7,221 nt of DNA from an uncultured Selenomonas sp. (lineage in GTDB: Bacteria > Bacillota > Negativicutes > Selenomonadales > Selenomonadaceae): NCBI GenBank assembly GCA_947097535.1, contig CAMURM010000071.1, positions 1-7,221 on the forward strand, written 5' to 3'. The notes under the pieces were generated by a model. The model saw only the letters and a list, made by a program, of their open reading frames with translations. It was not told where the DNA came from and did not search any database. This document shows positions 1-6,841 of this stretch, piece by piece (position 1 is the stretch's first letter; each line of letters begins with the position of its first letter). The position numbers and the translations under genes are program-made.

Positions 1-634
1 GGATCGAGAGCCCCGCCTCGGGGTCGTCATAATTCATCTCGTCCTCGACGTAGAGATCGACGCCGCCGAGGACGTCGACGAGGTCGGCGAGCGCCTGCGT
101 GTCGAGCGTCACATACTGATGGATGGAGACGCCGAGAAGCTCCGAGAGCGTCTGCACCATCGTCGGCGCGCCGCCGTGCGCGTAGAGGTCGGTCGCGCGT
201 ATGTCGCCGCCGTTCTGCGGCAGCTGGACGATCATGTTGGGCGGCACGGTGATGGCGCGCAGACTGCCCGTGGCGTTGTCCATACTGAGGAGCAGGATGG
301 TATCGGCGTGCTTGCCTTCCGTGCCGTTTTCATCGGCGCCCTCGTCAATGCCGAGCACGAGCACGTTCGTATAGCCGTCGAAACGCGCGTCGATGTGGCG
401 GTCGCGCACCTGCCGCCGCTCTTCGTAGCCCTGATAGACGGCGTCGATCTCCTGATAGATGCTGTGTCCGATGCCGTAGAGGAAGTAGCCTGCGACGGCG
501 AGCACGGTGACGAATATGCTGAGGAAGAACATCAGCACGATGAAGCGCGCGCGCGCGATGCGGCGGCGGCGCGCCTGCTCCTTGCGCTTGAGGCGGATGT
601 TTTCCTGCGTGCGGCTCCTCGCCTTGCGCGTCAT
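1..634 (-). CDS. LCP (LytR-CpsA-Psr) family membrane protein, 5' part, with altered PRD motif
   Basis: The gene begins at an ATG (634-632) overlapping the yqeK stop (ATGA) and runs off the left edge after 211 codons. The N-terminus is a basic cytoplasmic segment (about 1-30), followed by a transmembrane helix (about 31-54: FIVLMFFLSIFVTVLAVAGY) and an outside domain. The LCP fold shows NVLVLGID (90-97), ADTILLLS (110-117), LYAHGG (150-155), LVDVLGGVDLYV (185-196) and MNYDDP (200-205). LCP proteins move lipid-linked polymers such as teichoic acid or capsule onto the cell wall. Oddly, the usual Ser/Thr-Ile-Pro-Arg-Asp motif, exactly 22 residues after the conserved Asp111, reads T-V-P-P-N-M (129-134), so the expected Arg and Asp are Pro132 and Asn133. 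This protein may be a diverged subfamily or catalytically changed. The C-terminal arginines of the domain lie outside the window. Confidence 0.85.
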   Translation of the reverse strand, partial: MTRKARSRTQENIRLKRKEQARRRRIARARFIVLMFFLSIFVTVLAVAGYFLYGIGHSIYQEIDAVYQGYEERRQVRDRHIDARFDGYTNVLVLGIDEGADENGTEGKHADTILLLSMDNATGSLRAITVPPNMIVQLPQNGGDIRATDLYAHGGAPTMVQTLSELLGVSIHQYVTLDTQALADLVDVLGGVDLYVEDEMNYDDPEAGLSI

Positions 635-1221
635 GGCGCACGCCTCTCTCGCGCGCGGGCGGCGAGCAGGAGCTCGTTGCGCGCCGCCACCGTCGTCGGA
701 TGGATGAGCCGACCCGTCTGCAGGATGAAGGCGATGGACTTCGACAGCCCTTCGAGCAGCATCGCGTCGAGATCGGTCGTGCGCGCGAGCTCGCGCAGCG
801 CCGCCACCTCGGGATAATCGCGCTGCGGCTCGATCATGTCGGCGAAATAGATGATCTTGTCGAGCTTCGTCATGTGCTCGCCGCCGACGGTATGGCGCCA
901 GATCGCCTGCAGGATCTCGGGATCGGTCACGCCGTAAAGCTCCGCCGCGCGCTTTGCGCCCACATAGGCATGCAGAAGGAGCGGCATGGCGCGCTCGACC
1001 TCGCCGTAGGAGATCGAGCGCCGCGCCGCTTCCATGGGCAGCTCAGATACGGGGTACTCGCGCGCGCAGTCGTGCAGGAGACCCGCGACGCGCGCCTTTT
1101 CGACGTCGACGCCGAAGCGCCCTGCGAGCGCTGCAGCTGTGTCCGCCACGCCGAGGGAATGCTCGTAGCGCTTCTGCTGCAGCCGCTTCCCCAGTTCCTC
1201 TTTCATCGCCTCGTAGTTCAT
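631..1221 (-). CDS. yqeK: HD-domain Ap4A hydrolase, YqeK family
   Basis: Encodes 196 residues, in the normal range for YqeK. Members characterised in Firmicutes split diadenosine tetraphosphate symmetrically into two ADP, removing an alarmone made under stress. The HD-domain metal ligands are visible: His21 (YEHSLGV), His50-Asp51 (LLHDCAREYP), His84 (LLLHAYVGA), His110 (IWRHTVGG) and Asp128 (IIYFADMIEP). The His110 segment and ADMIEP (127-132) are characteristic of this family among HD proteins. The C-terminal end is rich in Ala and Arg. The start overlaps the nadD stop (ATGA) and the stop overlaps the LCP gene start (ATGA), so translation of all three is probably coupled. I am sure of the family; the substrate is taken from family members, not from this protein. 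Confidence 0.93.
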   Translation of the reverse strand: MNYEAMKEELGKRLQQKRYEHSLGVADTAAALAGRFGVDVEKARVAGLLHDCAREYPVSELPMEAARRSISYGEVERAMPLLLHAYVGAKRAAELYGVTDPEILQAIWRHTVGGEHMTKLDKIIYFADMIEPQRDYPEVAALRELARTTDLDAMLLEGLSKSIAFILQTGRLIHPTTVAARNELLLAARARERRAP

Positions 1222-1832
1222 TGATACAGACCTTCCTTGCAGATGTACGCCTCGACCTTTTCCGGCACGAGGTAGCGGATCGAGCGGCCTTCGCGCAGGC
1301 GGCGGCGAATGTCGGTCGAGGAGATTTCCAGCTCTGGCGCCTGCACGGAGTGGATGCGCGCGAGCACCTCTTCGCCGAGCCGCTCGCGCACCTCAAGCAA
1401 AGAGAGCGGCGCCCCCTGCCGCCTCGCCGCCGCGAAGCGGCAGAGGGCGAAGAGCTCGGAGATGCGGTGCCATGTGAGGATGGTGTTCATCTCGTCGCCG
1501 CCGACAATGAAGTAGAAGTCCGTACTTTCGCCGTGCGTCTCGACAAGCGCACGCAAAGTATCGTAGGAGTACGAAGGCCCCTCGCGCTTCATCTCCACGT
1601 CGAGCACGCGAAAGAAGGGATTGCTCTCCGTCGCGAGCTGCACCAGATGCAGACGGTGCCCAGCGGGCGCGACCTCGCGCCCCGCCTTGTGCGGCGGCTG
1701 CGCCGCGGGAATGAAGATCACCTCGGAGAGCGCCAGCTGCTCGCGCGCCGCCTCCGCGATGACAAGATGGCCGATGTGGATAGGGTCGAACGTGCCGCCC
1801 ATGATGCCGACACGCTTTTTCTCTGCTGCCAT
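1218..1832 (-). CDS. nadD: Nicotinate-nucleotide adenylyltransferase
   Basis: Encodes 204 residues, typical for NadD. It joins nicotinate mononucleotide and ATP to form deamido-NAD, the shared step of de novo and salvage NAD synthesis. The nucleotidyltransferase motif GGTFDPIHIGH (12-22) carries the HxGH catalytic site. PPHK (46-49), the substrate-binding GPSYSYDTL (85-93), VGGDEMNTILTWH (110-122) and the second ATP motif ISSTDIR (170-176) follow in the family order. The start is set by GGAGGTGAGG (1844-1835) just before the ATG. The gene ends in an ATGA overlap with yqeK, the usual neighbour of nadD in Firmicutes. Nothing is missing or unusual. Confidence 0.97.
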   Translation of the reverse strand: MAAEKKRVGIMGGTFDPIHIGHLVIAEAAREQLALSEVIFIPAAQPPHKAGREVAPAGHRLHLVQLATESNPFFRVLDVEMKREGPSYSYDTLRALVETHGESTDFYFIVGGDEMNTILTWHRISELFALCRFAAARRQGAPLSLLEVRERLGEEVLARIHSVQAPELEISSTDIRRRLREGRSIRYLVPEKVEAYICKEGLYQ

Positions 1833-1881
1833 GACCTCACCTCCGCTTATTCACACGAAAGACGTGACATGCACCTGTGCG

Positions 1882-2034
1882 TCAGCCGAACAGAAAGACC
1901 GCCAGCGCGACAGCCGCCGCCATACTCAGCGCGACGACGACGATGGCTCTGAACGCGTCGTAAAAATCGTAGGCACCCTTCGCCGTCGAAAGATATTGGC
2001 GCAGCGCGCGCGCGTAGCCGAGGAGCTGCTTCAT
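1882..2034 (-). CDS. Small single-pass membrane protein, 50 aa, unknown function
   Basis: I do not recognise this gene. The ATG (2034-2032) overlaps the proA stop in an ATGA junction, and the frame runs 50 codons to TGA at 1884-1882. The protein begins MKQLLGYARALRQYLSTA. It has a polar, Tyr- and Arg-rich N-terminal part (1-29), then a continuous hydrophobic stretch from about residue 30 to 49 (IVVVALSMAAAVALAVFLFG) that is long enough for one transmembrane helix and ends at the C-terminus. Positive charge before the helix predicts a cytoplasmic N-terminus and a tail-anchored topology. A weak AAGGA lies about 11 nt upstream, so translation is probably coupled to proA. nadD starts 49 nt later with its own strong site. 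The ATGA junction, the clean helix and the filling of an otherwise empty gap of nearly 200 nt support a real gene, but conservation is untested. Confidence 0.65.
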   Translation of the reverse strand: MKQLLGYARALRQYLSTAKGAYDFYDAFRAIVVVALSMAAAVALAVFLFG

Positions 2035-3290
2035 TCGCGCACTTGTCCTTCGCCGTAGATCAGATACTTCATCGTCGTCAGCTCGACGAGCCCCATGGGA
2101 CCGCGCGCGTGCAGCTTCTGCGTGCTGATGCCGATCTCCGCGCCGAAGCCGAACTCGCCGCCGTCCGTAAAGCGCGTCGAGGCGTTGACGTAGACCGCTG
2201 CCGCGTCGATCTCCGCCTGGAAGCGGTGCGCGTTGCGGACGTCGTTCGTGACGATCGTCTCCGAGTGCCCCGTGTTGTAGCGGTTGATGTGCGCGATGGC
2301 TGCCGCCACGTCGCGCACGACCTTGACCGAGAGGATGAGGTCGCCGTACTCCGTCGCCCAGTCCTCGTCCGTCGCCTCCTTGAGCGTGCCCGCGATCGCA
2401 CGCGAGCGCGCGCAGCCGCGCAGCTCGACGCCCGCCGCCTCCATCGCCCGCACGAGGCGCGGCAGGAAGCTCTCGGCGATATTTTCATGCACGAGCAGCG
2501 TCTCCATCGCGTTGCAGACAGACGGGCGCGAAACCTTCGCATTCAGCGCGATCTTCTCCGCCATATCGAGGTCGGCGCTCTCGTCGACGAAGGTGTGGCA
2601 GATGCCGCTGCCCGTCTCGATGACGGGCACCGTGCTTCCCTCCACCACGGCGCGGATGAGCCCCGCACCGCCACGCGGGATGACGGCGTCAAGCAGACCG
2701 CGCAGGTGCAGCATCGCCTCGACGCCCTTGCGATCGGCAGAGTCGATGAAGCCGATGGCGCCCGCGGGGATGCCCGCCTCCTGCGCCGCCTGCGTGAGCA
2801 AAGAGGCGATCGCCGCATTCGAGCGCAGCGCCTCCGAGCCGCCGCGCAGCAGCACGGCGTTGCCCGACTTCAGGCAGAGCCCCGCCGCATCCGCCGTCAC
2901 ATTGGGGCGCGCCTCGTAGATGATGCCGATAACACCGAGTGGCACGCGCACGCGGCGGATCTCAAGCCCGTTCGGCCGCACCGTCGAAAAGTCGCCGCGC
3001 CCTACGGGATCGGCGAGAGCCGCCGTCTGGCGAAGCCCGTCCGCCATCGACTGGATGCGGCTCTCGTCGAGCATGAGGCGGTCGAGGTAGGAGCGCTTCA
3101 TATCCTTCTTCATGCGCGCCTCTTCGAGGTCGGCGGCGTTCGCCTCCAAGATGAGGTTCGCGCGCTTTTCGAGCGCCTCCGCCATGGCGCAGAGCGCATG
3201 ATTCTTCTGCTCGGGCTTCATCACCGCCAGAAGATGCGCCGCCTTCTTCGCCGCCTGCGCCTTTTCTCTGACCAACGCTTCTATATCCAT
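2031..3290 (-). CDS. proA: Gamma-glutamyl phosphate reductase (proline synthesis, step 2)
   Basis: Encodes 419 residues, standard for ProA. It reduces gamma-glutamyl phosphate with NADPH to glutamate semialdehyde, which cyclises spontaneously to pyrroline-5-carboxylate. It belongs to the aldehyde dehydrogenase superfamily. The cofactor-binding region VIGIIYEARPNVTADAAGLCLKSGN (120-144), the catalytic Cys259 in SRPSVCNAMET (254-264), GHSETIVT (341-348) and the signature RFTDGGEFGFGAEIGISTQK (373-392) are all present. The ATG follows a G-rich binding site, AGGGGGG (3304-3298). It lies 24 nt after proB, fitting the channelled or co-expressed ProB-ProA pair. No gene for the third enzyme, ProC, is in the window. 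The stop overlaps the ATG of a small downstream gene as ATGA. Confidence 0.98.
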   Translation of the reverse strand: MDIEALVREKAQAAKKAAHLLAVMKPEQKNHALCAMAEALEKRANLILEANAADLEEARMKKDMKRSYLDRLMLDESRIQSMADGLRQTAALADPVGRGDFSTVRPNGLEIRRVRVPLGVIGIIYEARPNVTADAAGLCLKSGNAVLLRGGSEALRSNAAIASLLTQAAQEAGIPAGAIGFIDSADRKGVEAMLHLRGLLDAVIPRGGAGLIRAVVEGSTVPVIETGSGICHTFVDESADLDMAEKIALNAKVSRPSVCNAMETLLVHENIAESFLPRLVRAMEAAGVELRGCARSRAIAGTLKEATDEDWATEYGDLILSVKVVRDVAAAIAHINRYNTGHSETIVTNDVRNAHRFQAEIDAAAVYVNASTRFTDGGEFGFGAEIGISTQKLHARGPMGLVELTTMKYLIYGEGQVRE

Positions 3291-3314
3291 ACCGAATCCC
3301 CCCTGCCGGCAGTT

Positions 3315-4442
3315 TCAGACCATCAGCACCATGTTGTCGCGGTGGATGACCTCCTCGTGGAAATCGCCCTCGATGAGCTTCGCAAAGTCGGAGCTTCTTT
3401 GCCCCGCGATCTTCCCGATTTGCGCCGCGCTGTAGTTGACGATGCCGCGCGCGATCTCCTGCTGCTTCGCCGACAGCACGCGCACCGTCGTGCCCGCCGC
3501 AAAATCGCCCTCGACGGCGATGATGCCCGCCGCGAGAAGGCTGGAGCCGTGCGCGCGCATCGCCTCTTCGCAGCCCGCGTCCACGACAATGTCGCCCGCG
3601 ATGCGCTTGCCGAACGCGAGCCAGCTCTTTCGCACCCTGAGGTGCGCTTCCTTCGCGGGGAACACCGTGCCTACGGGCTCGCCCGCGAGCACCGCCGCGA
3701 TCACATCGTCCTTCGCACTCGGCGCGATGACGAACGTCGCGCCCGCGTTCACAGCGATCTTCGCCGCCTCGATCTTCGTCGCCATGCCGCCCGTGCCGAA
3801 GGCAGAGCCCGCGCCGCCCGCCATGCGCTCAATCTCGGGCGTGATCTCCGCGACCTCCGTAATGAGGTGCGCGCTCTTATCCTCGTGCGGATTCACCGTA
3901 TAAAGCCCGTCGATGTCCGACAGGATGAGCAGCGCATCGGCGTCGATGAGCGTCGCGACCGTCGCCGAGAGCGTATCGTTGTCGCCGATCTTGATCTCGT
4001 CGACGGCGACGACGTCGTTCTCGTTGATGACGGGCACGGCGCCCATGGCGATGAGCTCCAAGAGCGCGTTACGCGAGTTCGCGTACTGATGGTGGCGCGC
4101 CGCATTCTCCTTCGTCAAGAGCACCTGCGCCGCCGTCTGCCCGTAGTCGGCGAAGAACTTCTTGTAGAGCGTCATAAGGCTCGACTGCCCGATGGCAGCG
4201 AGCGCCTGGCGCGCGGGAATCTCCGCGGGCTTTTGGCGAAGGCCGATACTGTCCATGCCGATGGCGATGGCTCCTGAGCTCACGAGCACCATCTCGCGCC
4301 CCTCGTTCTTGAGGTAGGCGATCTCGCGCACGAGGCGATCCATGCGCCGGAAGTCGGGCTTTCCCGAAGCGCGCACGAGCGTGCTCGTGCCGACCTTGAC
4401 GACGACGCGCTTTGCCTCGCGCAGGCGCTCGCGTGCATTCAT
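3315..4442 (-). CDS. proB: Glutamate 5-kinase (proline synthesis, step 1)
   Basis: Encodes 375 residues, a full-length two-domain enzyme. It phosphorylates L-glutamate with ATP to gamma-glutamyl phosphate in the cytoplasm. The amino-acid-kinase domain (about 1-260) shows VVKVGTSTLV (13-22), LVSSGAIAIGM (53-63), the substrate-binding VINENDVV (138-145) and GDNDTLSA (153-160), LSDIDGLYT (174-182) and GTGGMATKI (216-224). A C-terminal PUA domain (about 280-365) is present, as in E. coli-type enzymes; the kinase domain is the site of proline feedback inhibition in the family. The ATG has GGAGG about 9 nt upstream. An earlier ATG at 4450 is out of frame and stops after three codons. Only 27 nt separate it from obgE, so there is no room for its own T-box leader. 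proA follows after 24 nt and acts on its unstable product. Confidence 0.97.
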   Translation of the reverse strand: MNARERLREAKRVVVKVGTSTLVRASGKPDFRRMDRLVREIAYLKNEGREMVLVSSGAIAIGMDSIGLRQKPAEIPARQALAAIGQSSLMTLYKKFFADYGQTAAQVLLTKENAARHHQYANSRNALLELIAMGAVPVINENDVVAVDEIKIGDNDTLSATVATLIDADALLILSDIDGLYTVNPHEDKSAHLITEVAEITPEIERMAGGAGSAFGTGGMATKIEAAKIAVNAGATFVIAPSAKDDVIAAVLAGEPVGTVFPAKEAHLRVRKSWLAFGKRIAGDIVVDAGCEEAMRAHGSSLLAAGIIAVEGDFAAGTTVRVLSAKQQEIARGIVNYSAAQIGKIAGQRSSDFAKLIEGDFHEEVIHRDNMVLMV

Positions 4443-4469
4443 ACGACCATGCCTCCTACAGATTCGCGG

Positions 4470-5759
4470 CTACTCGCGATACTCGAACTCCATATCGCCG
4501 ATATGAACCGTCATGCCCTCTTTGATACCGCGCTCCTTGAGCTGCGCGTCAATCTTCTTCATGCGCCAGATGTACTGGAAGCGGCGCACCGCCTCGTCGT
4601 TGCCGAAGTTCGTCATGGCGACGAGCTTCAAGAGCGCCTTGTTCGCCACGATGAAATCGCCGCGATCGTTGCGCGTGATTATCACGGCATCCTCTGCGCT
4701 ATCGTCGAGCGAAGCGTCGTAGACGCGCATCTCTTCGCCCGACTCCTGCGGCTCGTCCTTCAGAGTTTCGAGCGTTTCGCCCACATAGGCGATGAGCTCC
4801 TTCAAGCCCCGATGCGCCGCTGCAGAAACGGCGAAGATGCGGATGCCCTCCTTCTTCGCGAGAGCTTCTAAACGCGGCAGATTCTCGGCCGCCTCGGGCA
4901 AGTCCATCTTGTTGGCGACGAGGATCTGCATGCGCGAGGCGATCTTCTCGCTGTACTTCTTGAGTTCCGCGTTGATGCGGTAGTAGTCCTCGACGGGATC
5001 GCGCCCCTCGATGCCCGAGGCGTCGACGAGGTGCAGGATGAGCCGCGTGCGCTCGACGTGGCGCAAAAAGTCGTGTCCGAGCCCCGCGCCGTCCGCCGCG
5101 CCCTCGATGAGCCCCGGGATGTCCGCCATGACGAAGCTCTTCTCGTAGTCCGTCTTGACGACACCCAGGACGGGCACGAGCGTCGTGAAGTGGTAGGCTG
5201 CGACCTCGGGGCGCGCCGCCGAAACTGCCGTGATCAGGCTCGACTTGCCGACGCTCGGATAGCCGACGAGCCCGACGTCGGCGAGCAGCTTGAGCTCTAA
5301 AAGAAGCTCCTTGCTCTCGCCCGGCTCGCCGAGCTCAGCAAAAGTCGGTGCGCGGTTCGCCGCGTTGGAAAAGCGCGCGTTGCCGCGCCCGCCTCTGCCT
5401 GCCCTGGCGATGACGACCTGCTCGCCGATCTCCGTGAGGTCGGCGAGCACCGCACCCGTCGCCGCGTCCTTGACGAGCGTCCCCGGCGGCACCTTGATAA
5501 AGCAAGGCTCGGCGTTCGCGCCTGTCATGTTCTTGATGTCCCCGTTGCCGCCGTCCTTGCCTTTGAACTTTCGATGGTAGCGAAAGTCGAGCAAGGTGTT
5601 CATATTCGGGTCGACGACGAAGACGATGTCCGCGCCCCGTCCGCCGTCGCCTCCCGAAGGGCCGCCCTTGGGGATGAACTTCTCGCGGCGAAACGCCGAC
5701 TTTCCCTTGCCGCCGTCCCCCGCCTTCACGCTGATCTTCGCCCGGTCAATAAACTGCAT
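4470..5759 (-). CDS. obgE: GTPase Obg (CgtA), ribosome assembly and stress regulator
   Basis: Encodes 429 residues with the full three-domain Obg layout. Residues 1-158 form the glycine-rich Obg fold (KAGDGGKGKSAFRREKF and the GGxGGxG repeats). The GTPase domain follows with Walker A GYPSVGKSS (166-174), switch II DIPGLIEGA (213-221), base-specificity NKMD (283-286) and the G5 SAA (312-314). A C-terminal OCT domain occupies about 347-428, ending in MTVHIGDMEFEYRE. Obg binds the 50S subunit late in assembly and is known to sense GTP and (p)ppGpp. The ATG is fixed by GGGAGG (5770-5765) and by the conserved MQFIDRAKI start. It heads the second transcription unit, with a terminator and candidate promoter just upstream, and proB begins 27 nt after its stop. 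All key motifs are intact. Confidence 0.98.
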   Translation of the reverse strand: MQFIDRAKISVKAGDGGKGKSAFRREKFIPKGGPSGGDGGRGADIVFVVDPNMNTLLDFRYHRKFKGKDGGNGDIKNMTGANAEPCFIKVPPGTLVKDAATGAVLADLTEIGEQVVIARAGRGGRGNARFSNAANRAPTFAELGEPGESKELLLELKLLADVGLVGYPSVGKSSLITAVSAARPEVAAYHFTTLVPVLGVVKTDYEKSFVMADIPGLIEGAADGAGLGHDFLRHVERTRLILHLVDASGIEGRDPVEDYYRINAELKKYSEKIASRMQILVANKMDLPEAAENLPRLEALAKKEGIRIFAVSAAAHRGLKELIAYVGETLETLKDEPQESGEEMRVYDASLDDSAEDAVIITRNDRGDFIVANKALLKLVAMTNFGNDEAVRRFQYIWRMKKIDAQLKERGIKEGMTVHIGDMEFEYRE

Positions 5760-5827
5760 GGCTGCCTCCCTTCAAAATGCACCTATACCATTTCCGCCCT
5801 TGATGCACATGCCTCGTCACCGCAGAA

Positions 5828-5863
5828 AAATTACGGCGATCAAGCACGGGCGTCAAGCGCCCG
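5828..5863 (-). promoter_or_regulatory. Candidate promoter for obgE with overlapping palindrome
   Basis: After the terminator the minus strand carries TTGACG (5856-5851, five of six matches to a -35), 17 nt, and TAATTT (5833-5828, a poor -10 with about three of six matches). A perfect inverted repeat, CGGGCG-N5-CGCCCG (5863-5847), overlaps the -35. It could be an operator or merely a short hairpin. Because a terminator precedes obgE, a promoter is expected in this 172-nt gap, but the weak -10 keeps confidence low. Confidence 0.35.
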
Positions 5864-5880
5864 CAAACAAACCTCATATA

Positions 5881-5914
5881 GAAAAAGATACCTGCGTCGC
5901 AAAAGGCGCAGGTA
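5881..5914 (-). terminator. Rho-independent terminator after rpmA
   Basis: A perfect 8-bp stem, TACCTGCG with CGCAGGTA (5914-5907 with 5896-5889 on the minus strand), encloses a 10-nt loop and is followed directly by TCTTTTTC. It lies 17 nt after the rpmA stop codon and should end the ribosomal transcript. The stem is only of moderate length, so some read-through into obgE is possible. Confidence 0.8.
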
Positions 5915-5931
5915 CTCTTTCTTGCAACATA

Positions 5932-6213
5932 TTAAGCCATCGGATAAACGCTGACCTGGCGGTTGTAGCGACCCTTGCGCTCGAAAGCGACCTTGCCTGC
6001 CACCTTGGCGAAGAGCGTATCGTCCTTGCCGATGCCCACGTTGTGACCCGGATGGAAATGCGTGCCGCGCTGGCGCACGAGGATGCTGCCTGCCGTCACG
6101 AGCGTGCCCGCATGCTCCTTGACGCCGAGGCGCTTGGACTCGCTGTCGCGGCCGTTGCGCGTGCTGCTCACGCCCTTCTTATGCGCGAAGAGCTGCAAAT
6201 CAAACTGGAACAT
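5932..6213 (-). CDS. rpmA: 50S ribosomal protein L27 with Prp-cleavable N-terminal extension
   Basis: Encodes 93 residues. L27 reaches into the peptidyl transferase centre, and its mature N-terminus contacts tRNA ends. The protein begins [18 protein letters not shown], which aligns without gaps to the Firmicute pattern with a nine-residue extension; Prp is expected to cut between Phe9 and Ala10. The conserved G-x-x-F-x-P-G-x-N-V-G-type core is visible as [14 protein letters not shown] chose the ATG at 6213 because the extension length then matches known L27 precursors and GAGG sits 8 nt upstream. An in-frame GTG at 6222 overlaps the prp stop as GTGA, but it lies inside that binding site and would add three residues. 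The gene starts 5 nt after prp and is followed by an intrinsic terminator. Confidence 0.97.
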   Translation of the reverse strand: MFQFDLQLFAHKKGVSSTRNGRDSESKRLGVKEHAGTLVTAGSILVRQRGTHFHPGHNVGIGKDDTLFAKVAGKVAFERKGRYNRQVSVYPMA

Positions 6214-6218
6214 AGATC

Positions 6219-6530
6219 TCACCTCTCTCTGTATGCAATCTTCACGGCGTCGGGCTCGATCTTTCGGATCTCCTCCAACCCCAGCCGCATTGTCTCCAAC
6301 ACGGCTTCGGTGAAATCATCGGGCGCTTCCTTGAGCTTCATGAAAAAGTCACCGCTCGCTACACGATAGCTTACCTCGCGATGCAGATGCTTTCCTATGC
6401 CGAGGAGGGCTGTCTGCACCAGCGTGGAAACCCCCGCGCAGACGATGTCGGCACCGTATTCGCCGTTGTGTCCCCTGACCCGGCAGCCCGATATTTTCCC
6501 GTTCTGACGCTCGATCTCGATCTCGATCAT
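6219..6530 (-). CDS. prp: Ribosomal-processing cysteine protease Prp
   Basis: Encodes 103 residues from the ATG at 6530, which overlaps the rplU stop codon by one base; a TTG one codon earlier is also open but less likely. Prp (also called YsxB) cuts the N-terminal extension from ribosomal protein L27, a step shown to be essential in Staphylococcus aureus. The catalytic pair is visible in [13 protein letters not shown]: His21 and Cys31 by this start. The small size and acidic C-terminal half fit the family. The gene lies between rplU and rpmA, the usual Firmicute arrangement, and its substrate is the next gene. There is no strong ribosome binding site of its own, so translation probably depends on ribosomes finishing rplU. 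The rpmA binding site overlaps the end of this gene. Confidence 0.95.
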   Translation of the reverse strand: MIEIEIERQNGKISGCRVRGHNGEYGADIVCAGVSTLVQTALLGIGKHLHREVSYRVASGDFFMKLKEAPDDFTEAVLETMRLGLEEIRKIEPDAVKIAYRER

Positions 6531-6841
6531 CAAGCTTCAATCTTTTCGATAACGACCTTCGTGAAAGGCTGGCGATGACCCTGACGACGACGATAGTTCG
6601 ACTTCGCCTTGTACTTGAAGACGAGAATCTTCTTGTCCTTGCCCTGCGCCTGCACCTTGCCCGTCACCTTCGCGCCCTCGACAAGCGGACGGCCTACCTT
6701 GACGGTATCGCCGTCAACGACCGTCAGAACCTCATCGAATACGACGCCCTCGCCCTCTGCGGCGCTGAGCTTCTCGATGCGGATGACATCGCCCTCGGCA
6801 ACGCGGTATTGCTTGCCTCCGGTCTTGATAATAGCGTACAT
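6530..6841 (-). CDS. rplU: 50S ribosomal protein L21
   Basis: Encodes 103 residues, the usual length of bacterial L21, a 23S rRNA-binding protein of the large subunit. The start [14 protein letters not shown] and the C-terminal basic segment [12 protein letters not shown] (about residues 83-94) are the signature ends of the family, and the middle is the expected beta-rich domain. The ATG is preceded by a strong GGGAGG site, and no other start fits the conserved N-terminus. It is the first gene of the rplU-prp-rpmA unit, downstream of a strong promoter and a folded leader. Its TGA shares one base with the ATG of prp (TGATG), which suggests translational coupling. Nothing in the protein looks abnormal. 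Confidence 0.98.
   Translation of the reverse strand: MYAIIKTGGKQYRVAEGDVIRIEKLSAAEGEGVVFDEVLTVVDGDTVKVGRPLVEGAKVTGKVQAQGKDKKILVFKYKAKSNYRRRQGHRQPFTKVVIEKIEA

Noticed and set aside
345..641. A 98-codon minus-strand frame starting at GTG 641
   Set aside because: It is the out-of-frame shadow of the LCP gene, which has the better ATGA start at 634 and a clear domain.
1833..1881. Possible hairpin between the small membrane gene and nadD (TGAC/GTCA with inner GCA/TGC)
   Set aside because: The stem is short and bulged, with no T-run after it; the gap is better explained as holding the nadD ribosome binding site.
2043..4277. A 744-codon open frame on the plus strand opposite proA and proB
   Set aside because: It lies antisense to two certain genes and is rich in Arg, Asp, Ala and Val with no recognisable domain, as expected for the complement of GC-rich codons. 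It starts inside proA and crosses the proB-proA gap.
4440..4450. Three-codon upstream frame (ATG GTC GTA TGA) overlapping the proB start
   Set aside because: Its ATG lies 1 nt from the GGAGG site, too close for efficient initiation, while the proB ATG is well spaced.
5596..6369. A 257-codon plus-strand open frame across obgE, the intergenic region and rpmA
   Set aside because: It is antisense to conserved genes and runs through a terminator; its composition is that of a shadow frame.
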